From Pseudomonadota bacterium (GTDB lineage Bacteria; Pseudomonadota; Gammaproteobacteria; Burkholderiales; Ferrovaceae), in contig JAJZEH010000041.1 in the NCBI GenBank assembly GCA_021805725.1, positions 62,001-126,000 on the forward strand: a DNA stretch of 64,000 nt. Direction: 5' to 3'. Shown here in pieces: positions 28,322 through 40,529 of this stretch; position 1 is the stretch's first letter; each line of letters begins with the position of its first letter. Below the pieces are notes generated by a model. It had not been told where the DNA came from, did not search any database, and saw nothing but the letters and a program-made list of their open reading frames with translations. A program made the translations under genes and the position numbers.

Positions 28322-29355
28322 CAACGGACCTCTATGGCGTATTGCCGTCTGGGCATCATCTCGCCGATGGGTGTCAGATCCAGACCCAGTTCGGCGGACA
28401 CTGCAAGGAATTCGCTTTCGCCTGCGGCATCCACGGCCACCAGCAAACCACCGCTTGTCTGCGGATCGCACAGCAAGTGCTTCTGTGCCTCGAAGAGCGG
28501 GGAAATGCGATCACCATAGCTGTCAAAGTTGCGCTGGGTCCCCCCGGGGATGGCGCCGAGCTTCAGGTAATGGTCCAGACCTTCCAGCCGGGGAACGGCC
28601 TCGTAGCGAAGCCGCGCAGTCACCCCGCTGCCATCAGCCATTTCCACCAGATGACCCAGCAGCCCAAAACCGGTGACGTCGGTCATGGCCCGCACGCCCT
28701 CCAGTTTTCCAAAACGGCTGCCGGGTTTGTTCAAGGTACACATCCAGTCCCGCGCCATGCCTACGTCTTCGACGCGAAGCAGTCCCTTTTTTTCGGCGGT
28801 GGCGAGGATGCCTATCCCCAGGGGTTTGGTGAGATAGAGCCTGCAGCCCACAGTGGCCGTGTCATTGCGCTTGAGAAAGCGTTTCTCGACGATGCCCGTG
28901 ACGGCCAGCCCGAAGATGGGTTCGGGAGCGTCGATGGAATGCCCACCGGCCAGCGGAATGCCGGCCTCGTGGCACGCCGCATGACCGCCGTGAATCACTT
29001 CGCGCGCCACTTCAGGAGACAGCACATTGATGGGCCAGCCCAGAATGGCCACGGCCATCAGGGGGTCGGCGCCCATGGCATAGATGTCGCTGATGGCATT
29101 GGTGGCGGCAATGCGGCCAAAGTCGAAGGGATCGTCAACGATGGGCATGAAAAAGTCCGTGGTGGAGACGAGGCCGCGCTGCTCGTCAATGGCATACACC
29201 GCCGCATCGTCGCGCGAAGCATTGCCGACCCAGAGTTTTGGGTCAAGGGGAGACGCCCCACTTCCTGCGAGGATCACATCCAGCATCTGTGGGGAGATCT
29301 TGCAGCCACAGCCGGCGCCGTGACTGTATTGGGTCAAACGAATTGGATTGCTCAT
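28321..29355 (-). CDS. selD: selenide, water dikinase
   Basis: 344 aa. The N-terminus [10 protein letters not shown] has the catalytic Cys (C16) and Lys (K19) pair; the residue that is selenocysteine in some homologues is cysteine here. The AIR-synthase-like fold follows ([20 protein letters not shown]). It makes selenophosphate from selenide and ATP. Directly coupled to mnmH; no selA, selB or selC is in view, so the visible use of selenium is tRNA modification. Confidence 0.96.
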   Translation of the reverse strand: MSNPIRLTQYSHGAGCGCKISPQMLDVILAGSGASPLDPKLWVGNASRDDAAVYAIDEQRGLVSTTDFFMPIVDDPFDFGRIAATNAISDIYAMGADPLMAVAILGWPINVLSPEVAREVIHGGHAACHEAGIPLAGGHSIDAPEPIFGLAVTGIVEKRFLKRNDTATVGCRLYLTKPLGIGILATAEKKGLLRVEDVGMARDWMCTLNKPGSRFGKLEGVRAMTDVTGFGLLGHLVEMADGSGVTARLRYEAVPRLEGLDHYLKLGAIPGGTQRNFDSYGDRISPLFEAQKHLLCDPQTSGGLLVAVDAAGESEFLAVSAELGLDLTPIGEMMPRRQYAIEVR

Positions 29356-29364
29356 GAAAATTGT

Positions 29365-29441
<77 letters not shown>

Positions 29442-29511
29442 AATTGCCGTTGAAGCTACCGGCGAAGCCGCACATTCTACTCCAGCCCGTCTCACCATGC
29501 CAGCCGCGCGG

Positions 29512-30219
29512 TTAATCTTTCAGTCTCTTGGTCCAGGTCGCATAGAGCGCATCGGCCACGGCATGGAGCAAGGGTAAGCGGGTTGGCATCTGTTGCAGGA
29601 TGGCCTCCACCGGCTGCACTGACGGGCTGTCGCTGGACTCGATTTCACGCCGCCCCGACTCGCACCAACTGCGGATCATGGGTTCGGTCATTTCGACGTG
29701 GAACTGCAGGCCGACGTGCGGGCCCAGCACAAAGGCCTGGTGGGTACAGGCCGGACTGCTTGCAACCAATTCCGCCCCGGCAGGCAGGCTCCAGGTTTCA
29801 CCATGCCAGTGAAAGGCATCGAATTCGCGAACTTCGCCAAACCACTGGCGTGCCGCGGCGCTCTCCGGCACGCTCACTTCACCCCAGCCGATTTCCTTCC
29901 GGGCGTTGCGCGACACCACGCCACCCAGGGCCCGGCTCATCAGCTGCGAACCCAGGCAATGGCCCAGCACCGGAATATCCAGGCGCGCCGCCTGCCGGAT
30001 GAGCTGCAGCACCGGGGGAATCCAGGGTAGCGGGTCATTGACGCTCATGGGGCCGCCCATGAATACCAGGCCCGCATAACCGTCCGGGTGCGGCGGAACC
30101 GCCGCACCTTCATCCAGCGCAATCAACTGCCAGGGAATATGCCGTTGCGTCAGAAAATCGCCCAGGTAGGCCGGGCCCTCGGTCGCAAAATGCCTGAATA
30201 TGGCAACCGGACGGGGCAT
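29512..30219 (-). CDS. class I glutamine amidotransferase-like protein
   Basis: 235 aa from the ATG at 30219, 8 nt after the ispB stop; the longer frame upstream lies antisense-like inside ispB and is not protein-like. Triad: nucleophile C88 in VLGHCLGSQLM, then H174 and E176 in LQFHVEMTEP. Stand-alone members of this family include GMP-synthase-like amidotransferases and gamma-glutamyl hydrolases such as PuuD; the partner or substrate is unknown. Confidence 0.85.
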   Translation of the reverse strand: MPRPVAIFRHFATEGPAYLGDFLTQRHIPWQLIALDEGAAVPPHPDGYAGLVFMGGPMSVNDPLPWIPPVLQLIRQAARLDIPVLGHCLGSQLMSRALGGVVSRNARKEIGWGEVSVPESAAARQWFGEVREFDAFHWHGETWSLPAGAELVASSPACTHQAFVLGPHVGLQFHVEMTEPMIRSWCESGRREIESSDSPSVQPVEAILQQMPTRLPLLHAVADALYATWTKRLKD

Positions 30220-30226
30220 GGTCAAG

Positions 30227-31198
30227 CTAACTGGAACGATGCGTGGCCAGCTGGGCCAGTTGCTCGAGGGCTGTGCGGTAGGCAGAGGCAGGCACGATCG
30301 ACCCAAGGGCAGCGCAGGCTGCCGCCGACTCGCGTTCGGCACAACGGCGGGCATAATCGAGCGCTCCGCTTTTCTGGATGATGCGCACCACCGCATCCAT
30401 TTCGTCCACGCCCCCCTCCACGATGGCGTGGCGAATGACCGCCGCCTCCTCTGCCGTGCCTTCGCGCATGACGAAAATCAGCGGAAGGGTGGCCTTCCCT
30501 TCGGCAAGGTCGTCCCCCAGATTTTTTCCGGTCACGGACAGGTCACCGGAATAATCCAGCACGTCGTCAATGATCTGGAATGCGGTTCCAAGTCGCGCCC
30601 CAAAGGTGGCCATGGTCTCCTGCATGGGCTCTGGCGCCCCTGCCAGGATGCCCCCCAGTCGGGCTGCCGCTTCAAACAGCTTGGCCGTTTTGAAACGGAT
30701 GACTTGCAGATAGCGCGCTTCATCCACGTCAGCATCGTGGCAATTGAGTAGTTGCAATACTTCACCTTCGGCAATGACATTGGTGGCATCGGCGAGCACC
30801 TGCATCACCCGCATGTTGTCCACCGACACCATCATCTGAAAAGCCCGGGAATAGACAAAATCGCCGACCAGGACGCTTGCCGCATTGCCGAATAGCTCGT
30901 TGGCGCTTTTTTTGCCGCGCCGCATTTCTGACTTGTCCACCACGTCGTCGTGCAGCAGCGTGGCGGTATGGATGAATTCCACCACGGCAGCCAGGGTGTG
31001 ATGATGGTGACCGCCATAGTTCAAGGCCCTTGCGGCCAGGATGGTCAGGACCGGACGCAATCGTTTGCCGCCACTGTGAATGATGTATTCGGACACCTGC
31101 CTTACCAGCGCCACATCGGAATAAAGCTGTTGCCGGATGACACGGTCTACAGCCACCATGTCGTCTTCGATCAGTCGATGGATTTGGTCAAAACTCAC
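30227..31198 (-). CDS. ispB: octaprenyl diphosphate synthase
   Basis: 323 aa trans-polyprenyl synthase. First Asp-rich motif LLHDDVVDKSEMRRG (D84, D85, D88), second IIDDVLDYSGD, with GGKRLRP at 43-49 binding isopentenyl diphosphate. It extends farnesyl diphosphate for the ubiquinone side chain. It is transcribed divergently from rplU-rpmA, the usual betaproteobacterial arrangement. Confidence 0.95.
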   Translation of the reverse strand: MSFDQIHRLIEDDMVAVDRVIRQQLYSDVALVRQVSEYIIHSGGKRLRPVLTILAARALNYGGHHHHTLAAVVEFIHTATLLHDDVVDKSEMRRGKKSANELFGNAASVLVGDFVYSRAFQMMVSVDNMRVMQVLADATNVIAEGEVLQLLNCHDADVDEARYLQVIRFKTAKLFEAAARLGGILAGAPEPMQETMATFGARLGTAFQIIDDVLDYSGDLSVTGKNLGDDLAEGKATLPLIFVMREGTAEEAAVIRHAIVEGGVDEMDAVVRIIQKSGALDYARRCAERESAAACAALGSIVPASAYRTALEQLAQLATHRSS

Positions 31199-31304
31199 GG
31201 TTCAATGCCTTAGTATCGTGGAACTGCGCTCCGGGTAATGTTAGGGATTGCCACCAGCTTCTGTCAACGCAACTGCACCCCGCCCCCTAACTTGTTGATT
31301 GGTT

Positions 31305-31334
31305 TTGACAAGAACATCGAAAAAAAGGTATAGT
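31305..31334 (+). promoter_or_regulatory. sigma70 promoter of rplU-rpmA
   Basis: A perfect TTGACA (31305-31310) and TATAGT (31329-31334) with an 18-nt spacer, 38 nt before the rplU ATG. The strong match suits a ribosomal protein operon. Confidence 0.8.
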
Positions 31335-31372
31335 CGCGGATTCATTGATCCGAACAAGCAGGGAGCGTCGTC

Positions 31373-31687
31373 ATGTACGCTGTAATTAAAACCGGTGGAA
31401 AGCAATATCGCGTCCAATCCGGCGAAAAGCTGAAAATCGAACTCATTCCCGCGGAAGTGGGCGCCCAGGTCAATCTGGACCAGGTGTTGATGGTCGCCGA
31501 CGGCGATGCCATCACCTTCGGCCGTCCGCTGGTGGATGGTGCCAAGGTCGTTGCCACCGTTCTGGCCCATGGCCGGCACGATAAGGTCAAGATCTTCAAG
31601 ATGCGCCGCCGCAAGCACTATCAAAAGCATCAGGGACACCGACAGGGGTTTACTGAAGTTCAAATCGACACCATTACAGCAGGTTGA
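31373..31687 (+). CDS. rplU: 50S ribosomal protein L21
   Basis: 104 aa, full length. [14 protein letters not shown] is the diagnostic start, and [15 protein letters not shown] the basic C-terminal signature. It binds 23S rRNA in the large subunit. GGGAG lies about 6 nt before the ATG. First gene of rplU-rpmA, with obgE and proB behind a terminator. Confidence 0.98.
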   Translation: MYAVIKTGGKQYRVQSGEKLKIELIPAEVGAQVNLDQVLMVADGDAITFGRPLVDGAKVVATVLAHGRHDKVKIFKMRRRKHYQKHQGHRQGFTEVQIDTITAG

Positions 31688-31696
31688 GGTCAAGCC

Positions 31697-31966
31697 ATGG
31701 CACATAAAAAAGCGGGCGGTAGTTCCCGCAACGGACGCGATTCCGAATCGAAGCGACTGGGCATCAAGGCCTACGGTGGACAACTCGTCACGGCAGGCAG
31801 CATCATCGTTCGCCAACGCGGCACCCGCATCCATCCCGGCCCCAACGTCGGCATGGGCAAGGACCACACCTTGTTTGCCAAGGTTGAGGGCCGTGTTGCT
31901 TTCCGCACCAAAGGCGCGCTGCAGGACAAGATCGTCGTGATCGAACCTGTTACCCAGGCGGCTTAA
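31697..31966 (+). CDS. rpmA: 50S ribosomal protein L27
   Basis: 89 aa. [20 protein letters not shown] begins the flexible N-terminal tail that reaches the peptidyl-transferase centre, followed by [20 protein letters not shown]. It lies 9 nt after rplU and is followed by a strong terminator. Confidence 0.98.
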   Translation: MAHKKAGGSSRNGRDSESKRLGIKAYGGQLVTAGSIIVRQRGTRIHPGPNVGMGKDHTLFAKVEGRVAFRTKGALQDKIVVIEPVTQAA

Positions 31967-31987
31967 GGGCTCACCCCTTTTTCCAGG

Positions 31988-34232
<2,245 letters not shown>

Positions 34233-34240
34233 CCCTGGCA

Positions 34241-35032
34241 TCACTGTGGAACAGCCACCTCCATGTCGCGCCAACGATTGGTCATCTGCAGATGACTGGC
34301 CATGGGCAGATCGACCGGGCTGAAATGGGCCAACCCAGCCTGATGCTTGAGCGTGTCCCACCGTATTCCTGCCCGTTTAAACCACCCCGCCACCCGTGCT
34401 TCGGGCATCCAGCCAAAAGCCACCATCACCTCGCCCCCAGCGGGGGATGCCCCCATCACCAGTTCCTGGAATTCGGAGAGTTCGTCGTAGCTCACTCCCT
34501 CCACCTTGGGGTCATGCAGAATGATGGCCATTGCAGCACCATGGCGCTCGGCATTCTCGAATTTGGCGCGCCAATGCCCCAGGTTGGAAGCCACCGGGTG
34601 GCTCATCACGGATTGGGATGACACCTGAAGGCCGTCGGGGAGGGCAGGTGCGCCCGAGAGCATGACTACCGTCTTGCCGTGCATGTCCCTGTTTTGATAA
34701 TTGTCCCAGCCCAGGGCGGGCACGGTCACCCCGTAGCCCACAAACACCCAGTCCGCATGAGGCAGGAGCAGGTTCTTCTCAAGGCGGCGCGATTGCAGGA
34801 TGAAGTCTTCGGGCGAATGCAGTGCCAACTTCCTGCCTTTGGACAGCAATTGCAGAACCGGCTCGGAATGCATGACCACCAGGGGCACCTGGCGGACGGG
34901 AGCGGGGTCGGCCAGCGCCACCGCCGCTGGAGAAGCGGGAGCCTGTGCCGTAGCGCGCGGCTGGAGCCTGCCTTCAGCGCAGCCCCAGAGCAGCAGGAGC
35001 ATTCCCATGATCGGCAATAATTTTGTTGCCAT
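34241..35032 (-). CDS. PA-domain lipoprotein without peptidase domain
   Basis: 263 aa from the ATG at 35032, preceded by AAGGAGG. The signal ends LLLLWGC, a lipobox. The mature part resembles the N-terminal and PA-insert portion of M28-type aminopeptidases: [45 protein letters not shown] and a late [12 protein letters not shown]. The chain stops where the zinc-peptidase domain should begin; no metal-binding histidines of M28 follow. It converges on proB (8-nt gap). Confidence 0.75.
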   Translation of the reverse strand: MATKLLPIMGMLLLLWGCAEGRLQPRATAQAPASPAAVALADPAPVRQVPLVVMHSEPVLQLLSKGRKLALHSPEDFILQSRRLEKNLLLPHADWVFVGYGVTVPALGWDNYQNRDMHGKTVVMLSGAPALPDGLQVSSQSVMSHPVASNLGHWRAKFENAERHGAAMAIILHDPKVEGVSYDELSEFQELVMGASPAGGEVMVAFGWMPEARVAGWFKRAGIRWDTLKHQAGLAHFSPVDLPMASHLQMTNRWRDMEVAVPQ

Positions 35033-35141
35033 GGCAGCGCCCTCCTTACCGCAACACGCCAAACCGGATTATCCGGCTCCGATGGCAAGGCGAAGTGGGC
35101 TAGAATCACGGTTTCATTTTACTTTTCGAACAGACCTGACC

Positions 35142-36866
35142 ATGCGCATCTCCCAATTTTTTCTCTCCACCCTCAAGGAAGCGCCTGCCGAGGCCGAACT
35201 GGTCAGTCATCGCCTGATGTTGCGTGCCGGTTTCATTCGCCGCCTGGGCAGCGGGTTGTACACCTGGATGCCCTTGGGTTTGCGTGTGCTGCGCAAGGTG
35301 GAGGCCGTGGTCAGGGAAGAAATGAACCGCAGCGGCGCCCTCGAGGTTCTGATGCCCGCCGTGATTCCTGCCGAGCTGTGGCAGGAAACCGGGCGCTGGG
35401 ACAAGTTTGGCCCGCAAATGCTGAAGATCAAGGACCGCCATGAGCGCGATTTCTGCTTTGGCCCCACTCATGAAGAGGTGATCTCGGACGTGGCGCGCCG
35501 CGAAATTCGCAGCTATCGCCAACTGCCGCTCAATTTCTACCAGATCCAGACCAAGTTCCGTGATGAAATCCGCCCCCGTTTTGGCGTGATGCGCGCGCGC
35601 GAATTCGTGATGAAGGACGCCTATTCCTTTCACACGGACCTGGCAAGCCTGGAGCAGACCTACGCCCTCATGGTGGACACCTATTCCAGGATCTTTACCC
35701 GTCTGGGGCTCAGATTCAGGGCCGTGGCGGCGGATACCGGCGCCATCGGCGGCTCGGGTTCGCACGAGTTCCACGTACTGGCCGACTCGGGCGAGGATGC
35801 CATCGCCTACTGCCCGCAATCCAGCTATGCCGCCAACATCGAACTGGCAGAAGCCGTGGCCCCGGATGCACCCCGTGGCGCACCGACGGGCGCCCTCGAA
35901 AAAGTGGCCACGCCCCAATGCACCAGTTGTCCCGACGTGGCGCAGCTTCTGGGGGTTCCGCTGCAACAGGTGATGAAATCCCTGCTGGTGATGTCGGGCG
36001 AGAGCAAGCCCTACCTGCTGTTGTTGCGTGGTGACCATGAGCTCAACGAGGTCAAGGCGGGCAAGCTCGTCGAAGGAATGCGACTTGCCAGCGATGCGGA
36101 AATCCAGTCCCTGCTGGGCCCCGTCAAAGGCTATCTGGGACCGGTCGGCCTCAAGGCCGGGGACGTCACCGTCATCGTGGATCGCGCTGCCGCAGTCCTG
36201 TCCGATTTTGTGTGCGGCGCCAATGAGGCAGGCCACCACCTGACCCATGTCAACTTCGGACGCGACCTGCCCGAGCCCTTGCAGGTGGCCGACTTGCGCA
36301 ATGTTGTGGCAGGCGACCCCTCCCCAGACGGCCAGGGTACCCTCGATCTGTGTCGTGGCATTGAAGTGGGCCATGTCTTCCAGTTGCGCACCAAATATTC
36401 CGAAGCCATGTCCATTACCTACCTGGACGAAGCAGGACAGTCGCGCGTGGCCGAAATGGGATGCTATGGCATCGGCGTCAGCCGCATCGTGGCCGCCGCC
36501 ATCGAGCAACATTACGACGAGCGCGGCATCATTTTCCCGCCCGCCATGGCACCGTTCCAGGTCTCCCTCATCGCCATCGGCCTCAACAAGAGCGCGCTGG
36601 TGCAGGAAGCCGCGTCATCCCTGTATGCCGCACTGACCGGAGCTGGCATCGAGGTGCTGTTCGACGATCGGGACGAGCGCATGGGAGTGATGCTGGCCGA
36701 CCAGGAACTGATCGGCATTCCGCTGCGCATCGTGGTGGGCGAGCGCGGCTTGAAGGAAGGGGTGGTGGAAGTGCAGGGTCGGCGCGACGCCAGTGCCGAG
36801 AAGCTTCCCCTTGCAGAAGCGCTGTCCCGGGTACAGGAAAGGCTGGCTCAGAACTTCTCGGGCTGA
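35142..36866 (+). CDS. proS: prolyl-tRNA synthetase (bacterial type with editing domain)
   Basis: 574 aa from the ATG at 35142 ([20 protein letters not shown]). Class II motifs: motif 2 around [21 protein letters not shown] is visible, and motif 3 in [13 protein letters not shown]. The insertion (about 220-410) is the YbaK-like editing domain, marking the long bacterial form. Divergent from the PA-domain lipoprotein gene. Its 3' end overlaps the convergent YihY-type gene by 19 nt. Confidence 0.97.
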   Translation: MRISQFFLSTLKEAPAEAELVSHRLMLRAGFIRRLGSGLYTWMPLGLRVLRKVEAVVREEMNRSGALEVLMPAVIPAELWQETGRWDKFGPQMLKIKDRHERDFCFGPTHEEVISDVARREIRSYRQLPLNFYQIQTKFRDEIRPRFGVMRAREFVMKDAYSFHTDLASLEQTYALMVDTYSRIFTRLGLRFRAVAADTGAIGGSGSHEFHVLADSGEDAIAYCPQSSYAANIELAEAVAPDAPRGAPTGALEKVATPQCTSCPDVAQLLGVPLQQVMKSLLVMSGESKPYLLLLRGDHELNEVKAGKLVEGMRLASDAEIQSLLGPVKGYLGPVGLKAGDVTVIVDRAAAVLSDFVCGANEAGHHLTHVNFGRDLPEPLQVADLRNVVAGDPSPDGQGTLDLCRGIEVGHVFQLRTKYSEAMSITYLDEAGQSRVAEMGCYGIGVSRIVAAAIEQHYDERGIIFPPAMAPFQVSLIAIGLNKSALVQEAASSLYAALTGAGIEVLFDDRDERMGVMLADQELIGIPLRIVVGERGLKEGVVEVQGRRDASAEKLPLAEALSRVQERLAQNFSG

Positions 36867-37714
36867 GGCTCGCTCTCGGCCACGCGCCAAGCCTGGTGCC
36901 GCCACAGTGGAAGACTGGCCGTCAGCACGGCGCAAAACAGCACCACGGCCCAGGACAGGTGAATCCACAGCAGAAAAATCGGGAAAGCGGCAAAGGCGCC
37001 ATACACCAGCGTGTAGGTGGGGAAGTGGGTGATGAACAGGGTGAACCCGTTTTTCATGATCTCAAACCCCAGTGCAGCCAACCCTCCGCCCAGCAGGGCA
37101 TGCCGGCCCTTGACCGGACGCCCGGGCACCTTGTAATAGGCCAGTGACAGACCCGCCGCCAGGACCAGCACCGAGAGCAGCTTCAAGGCATTGCGGGTGG
37201 CGTGCGTCCCCTCCCCGGCCCACCCCATGGAAGTACTGACCACAAGACTGGTACCCCATAGGCCGAGCCCCAGCAGCAGCGGACCCAACAGGATCAGCAT
37301 CGCGTAAATCAGCAGGCGCGAGGGCCATGGACGCTTGGGCGCCGTGCCCCAAATGGCGTTGAAGGTATGGTCCACGGTAATCACGAGCGAGAACACCGTA
37401 ACCGTCAATACCGCCAGACCCGCATAGGTCAGTTGCGAGGCATGGCTGGAAAACTGGTTCATGTACACGCCTATGATGCGGCTGGCCGAATCAGGCAGCA
37501 TATTGGCCAGCAGGAAATTCCGCACCGCCTGGCTGACCTTCACGAATTCCGGAAACAGCGAGAACAGGCTGATGCTGATCGTCACGAGCGGCACCAGGGC
37601 AAACAGCGTCGTGGTGGTCAGGCTGGAAGCCGATTGCATGCACCGATCCCGTTGAAACTTGTGGGCCACGTACCACAAAAACCCCAACAGGTTGTGCAGC
37701 GACGTCATGGCCAC
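36848..37714 (-). CDS. YihY/RNase BN-like inner-membrane protein
   Basis: 288 aa with about six membrane helices. Typical family blocks: [42 protein letters not shown] and a late [19 protein letters not shown]. Once annotated as ribonuclease BN, the family is now treated as membrane proteins of uncertain function. It starts directly after the leuA stop on the same strand. Confidence 0.9.
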   Translation of the reverse strand: MAMTSLHNLLGFLWYVAHKFQRDRCMQSASSLTTTTLFALVPLVTISISLFSLFPEFVKVSQAVRNFLLANMLPDSASRIIGVYMNQFSSHASQLTYAGLAVLTVTVFSLVITVDHTFNAIWGTAPKRPWPSRLLIYAMLILLGPLLLGLGLWGTSLVVSTSMGWAGEGTHATRNALKLLSVLVLAAGLSLAYYKVPGRPVKGRHALLGGGLAALGFEIMKNGFTLFITHFPTYTLVYGAFAAFPIFLLWIHLSWAVVLFCAVLTASLPLWRHQAWRVAESEPQPEKF

Positions 37715-39253
37715 TTAAACCTGGGGGCTGACCCGTTCGATGCGTGCATCGAGCTTATTGAGCGCACTCAGGTATGCCTTCGCAGAAGCCACCACGATGT
37801 CGGTATCTGCACCCAAGCCGTTGACGATGCGCCCGGCACGCGACAGCCGCACCGTCACCTCTCCCTGCGATTCCGTCCCGCTGGTGATGTTGTTGACGGA
37901 GAACAGCTGGAGTTCCGCGCCGCTCTTGACCACCGCTTCGATGGCCTTGAACGTGGCGTCCACCGGACCACTGCCGCTGGATTGGGTCTGCTGCTCCACA
38001 CCACCCAGGGCCATCACAAGGCGTGCCTGGGGTGGCTCGCCGGTTTCGCTGTGCGCCATCAGGGATACCAGCACGTAATGCTCGTTTTGGGGCTCGGTCA
38101 ATTCCTCACTGACGATGGCATGAATGTCCTCGTCGAAAATTTCATGCTTCTTGTCGGCCAGTTCCTTGAAGCGCTGGAAGGCGGCATTGATGGCCACCTC
38201 GGAATCCAGTTCAATGCCAAGCTCGGCCAGACGGGCCTTGAAAGCGGAACGCCCGGAATGCTTTCCCAATACCAGCTTGTTGGCATTCCAGCCCACGTCT
38301 TCGGCGCGCATGATCTCGTAGGTTTCACGGTGCTTGAGCACGCCATCCTGATGAATGCCTGATTCGTGGGCAAAGGCATTGGCGCCCACCACCGCCTTGT
38401 TGGGCTGCACGGGAAACCCGGTGATGGTGGAAACCAGGCGACTGGCCGGCACGATCTGGGTGGTGTCGATGCGCGTATCCAGATGGAACACGTCTCGCCG
38501 CGTCTTCAACGCCATCACGATTTCCTCCAGCGCTGCATTGCCCGCGCGCTCACCCAGGCCGTTGATGGTGCACTCCACCTGGCGCGCCCCGGCCAGCACC
38601 GCAGCCAGTGAATTGGACACAGCAAGGCCAAGGTCATTGTGGCAGTGCACCGAAAAAATGGCCTGGTCGGAATTGGGCACGCGGGTCATCAGGCTTTTGA
38701 TGAGGGCACCGTACTGAAAAGGGATGGCATAACCCACCGTATCGGGGATGTTAATGGTGCGCGCCCCCGCCTTGATAACTGCTTCGATGACCCGGCACAT
38801 GAAATCGGGATCCGACCTCACGGCGTCTTCGCAGGAAAATTCCACATCATCGGTGTAGGTGCGCGCCAGTGTCACGGCTTTGACCGCAGCATCCAGCACC
38901 TGCTCGGGCGTCATGCGCAGTTTCTTTTCCATGTGGATGGGCGAAGTGGCGATGAACGTATGAATTCGACCTGAGGCCGCCGGGGCAATGGCCTCCCCCG
39001 TGCGTCGAATGTCGCTTTCCTGGGCGCGCGCCAGCCCGCACACGGTACTGTCCTTGATGACGGAAGCCACGGCCTTGACCGACTCAAAGTCTCCGGGGCT
39101 AGCTGCGGGAAAGCCCGCCTCGATCACGTCCACACGCAGGCGCTCCAGTTGGCGGCCAATGCGCACTTTCTCTTCACGCGTCATGGATGCGCCAGGGCTC
39201 TGCTCGCCATCGCGCATGGTGGTATCAAAAATGATCAATGGCTGGTCGGTCAT
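37715..39253 (-). CDS. leuA: 2-isopropylmalate synthase
   Basis: 512 aa. TIM-barrel start [18 protein letters not shown] (metal and substrate site), [17 protein letters not shown] segment and the [13 protein letters not shown] metal-binding block, then [18 protein letters not shown]-terminal regulatory domain (about 390-512) provides leucine feedback inhibition. It condenses acetyl-CoA with 2-ketoisovalerate, the first committed leucine step. Other leu genes are not adjacent. Confidence 0.97.
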   Translation of the reverse strand: MTDQPLIIFDTTMRDGEQSPGASMTREEKVRIGRQLERLRVDVIEAGFPAASPGDFESVKAVASVIKDSTVCGLARAQESDIRRTGEAIAPAASGRIHTFIATSPIHMEKKLRMTPEQVLDAAVKAVTLARTYTDDVEFSCEDAVRSDPDFMCRVIEAVIKAGARTINIPDTVGYAIPFQYGALIKSLMTRVPNSDQAIFSVHCHNDLGLAVSNSLAAVLAGARQVECTINGLGERAGNAALEEIVMALKTRRDVFHLDTRIDTTQIVPASRLVSTITGFPVQPNKAVVGANAFAHESGIHQDGVLKHRETYEIMRAEDVGWNANKLVLGKHSGRSAFKARLAELGIELDSEVAINAAFQRFKELADKKHEIFDEDIHAIVSEELTEPQNEHYVLVSLMAHSETGEPPQARLVMALGGVEQQTQSSGSGPVDATFKAIEAVVKSGAELQLFSVNNITSGTESQGEVTVRLSRAGRIVNGLGADTDIVVASAKAYLSALNKLDARIERVSPQV

Positions 39254-39288
39254 GCTCTACTCCGTAAAACTGATTCAACAACAGTAAG

Positions 39289-39309
39289 TTCCCAGAAGGC
39301 GCCTGGGAA
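39289..39309. repeat. inverted repeat in the leuA-CHAD divergent region
   Basis: TTCCCAG and CTGGGAA form a 7-bp stem with a seven-base loop, about 40 nt upstream of the leuA start. It could be a leader hairpin or a protein site; there is no T-run and no Leu-rich leader peptide that I can see. Confidence 0.4.
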
Positions 39310-39464
39310 ACGGGTTATACGCAAAATGTGGGCGGATGAATTTAGCGCGCGAGGCGCAGCAGCAAAGCCGACAGGCTGTGCAGAGAAAATGATGCAATGC
39401 CGTAGGAAGCGCGAATCATGTGATCAACTATAATGGGTTTTTAGGCCACAGGCAAGGCTGCGCC

Positions 39465-40337
39465 ATGGACCTTTCATTCCTGAATCCCGCGCTGCCCCTA
39501 AGCGCGCTCAAGGCTCCCCTATCCGCAGACAAGGCCTTACGCATCGTGCTGGGCCACTGCCTGGAACCCATCACCATCAACGTGGGAAAGATTGCATCAG
39601 GCGCTTATGGCGACGAACAGGTTCATCAACTGCGCGTGGGCCTGCGACGCCTGCGCTCGGCATTACATCTTTTTGATGGATGGGCGGCACTGCCCGAATC
39701 GGGCGCCATCGCCCCACTCAACCGCCTGTTTCGCGATCTCGGAATCGTGCGCGATCAGGCCGTGATGCGCGCCTCGCTGCGCCGCCTGCCGCGCGAAGCC
39801 GGCGCTCCCCGGCTAACCCTGCCCGCCGCCAAACCCCTTCCAGACCCCGTCCTGCGCGTGCGCACTCCGGCAGTCCAGCATGCCTTGCTGCAACTGGTGT
39901 CGTTTGTGTCGGAGGGGGCCCCGATGGCGCCAATAGCTCGAGGAAACTCATTGGATGCATGGATGGCCAAACGCCTGGCACGCTGGCACCGGCACATCCA
40001 GCGCGAGGGCAGCCGCTTTGAACATTTGCCCGAATCCCGGCGTCATGCGCTACGCAAGCGCGTCAAAACACTGCGCTATGGCATTGAATTCGTCGCTGCC
40101 CTGTTTCCCACCCGCGAGGTGGCCCGCTATCTCAAGCAGCTGCACAAACTCCAGGATGCCCTGGGCCAATACGTGGACCTCTCGCTCACCCTGAAATGGC
40201 TTCAGGATGCCTTGCCAGACGCCCCTGCCGCGACCTTTGCCATGTCCTGGCTCGGTGCCCGGCGTAAACGGCAAGGAGATGCCTGTGCAGAAATTCTGGC
40301 TAAATTCGAAAAAATTTCCCCCTTAAGATTGTCTTAA
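39465..40337 (+). CDS. CHAD-domain protein
   Basis: 290 aa from the ATG at 39465. An all-helical CHAD domain with the conserved histidines and basic residues: VHQLRVGLRRLRSALHLF near 50-67 and RHALRKRVKTLRYGIEFVA near 190. CHAD domains bind inorganic polyphosphate. There is no CYTH domain in this chain. A TATAAT at 39429-39434 may be its -10. Its stop codon lies inside the CTTAAG direct repeat that precedes the two-component operon. Confidence 0.88.
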   Translation: MDLSFLNPALPLSALKAPLSADKALRIVLGHCLEPITINVGKIASGAYGDEQVHQLRVGLRRLRSALHLFDGWAALPESGAIAPLNRLFRDLGIVRDQAVMRASLRRLPREAGAPRLTLPAAKPLPDPVLRVRTPAVQHALLQLVSFVSEGAPMAPIARGNSLDAWMAKRLARWHRHIQREGSRFEHLPESRRHALRKRVKTLRYGIEFVAALFPTREVARYLKQLHKLQDALGQYVDLSLTLKWLQDALPDAPAATFAMSWLGARRKRQGDACAEILAKFEKISPLRLS

Positions 40338-40341
40338 GATT
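40322..40341 (+). promoter_or_regulatory. PmrA/QseB-type response-regulator box
   Basis: The direct repeat CTTAAGATT-GT-CTTAAGATT (two CTTAA half-sites, 11-bp period) matches the tandem half-site architecture bound by PmrA/QseB-class regulators. It overlaps the CHAD stop codon and precedes a TTAAAT (40349-40354) that could serve as -10. The regulator encoded about 190 nt downstream is of this class. Confidence 0.75.
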
Positions 40342-40355
40342 CGTTTGGTTAAATG

Positions 40356-40434
40356 ACACTCAGACGCTCGGCATCATCCCCCGATGCCAGTGATCTCCCC
40401 CTTTAAGGTGACCTCCCCTGGTCACCTTTTTTTT
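40356..40434 (+). ncRNA. candidate short terminated transcript (sRNA or attenuated leader)
   Basis: Between the CTTAAG box/-10 and the two-component operon lies a 70-80-nt interval with a 6-bp hairpin GGCATC / GATGCC (40370-40388) and then a strong intrinsic terminator. Transcription started by the box would end before the operon unless it reads through. No reading frame with a ribosome-binding site is visible inside it. The 5' end is inferred from the -10. Confidence 0.4.
40405..40434 (+). terminator. intrinsic terminator upstream of the two-component operon
   Basis: A 9-bp stem AAGGTGACC / GGTCACCTT with the loop TCCCCT, followed by an uninterrupted T-run. It lies 64 nt after the CTTAAG box and about 45 nt before the leader ORF. 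Confidence 0.88.
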
Positions 40435-40480
40435 GACCTGGTTTCCTACACGAATATTAAAAGATAGGGGAGGCTACAAC

Positions 40481-40519
40481 ATGCAATCCGTTGCCTACAA
40501 AACGGGAATTCCGCGCTAA
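40481..40519 (+). CDS. 12-codon leader ORF
   Basis: ATG with a strong AGGGGAGG about 8 nt upstream encodes MQSVAYKTGIPR then TAA; the next base but one begins the ATG at 40521 of the response regulator frame. The regulator has no Shine-Dalgarno of its own other than within this leader, so reinitiation from the leader is likely. No codon bias that would mark a classical attenuator is seen. Confidence 0.5.
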   Translation: MQSVAYKTGIPR

Positions 40520-40529
40520 CATGGCGGGC

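Noticed and set aside
34800..35141. Upstream extension of proS
   Set aside because: Overlaps the divergent lipoprotein gene; the canonical ProRS start is at 35142.
35106..36512. 468-codon open frame on the minus strand
   Set aside because: Antisense to proS, a certain gene; no domain or ribosome-binding site.
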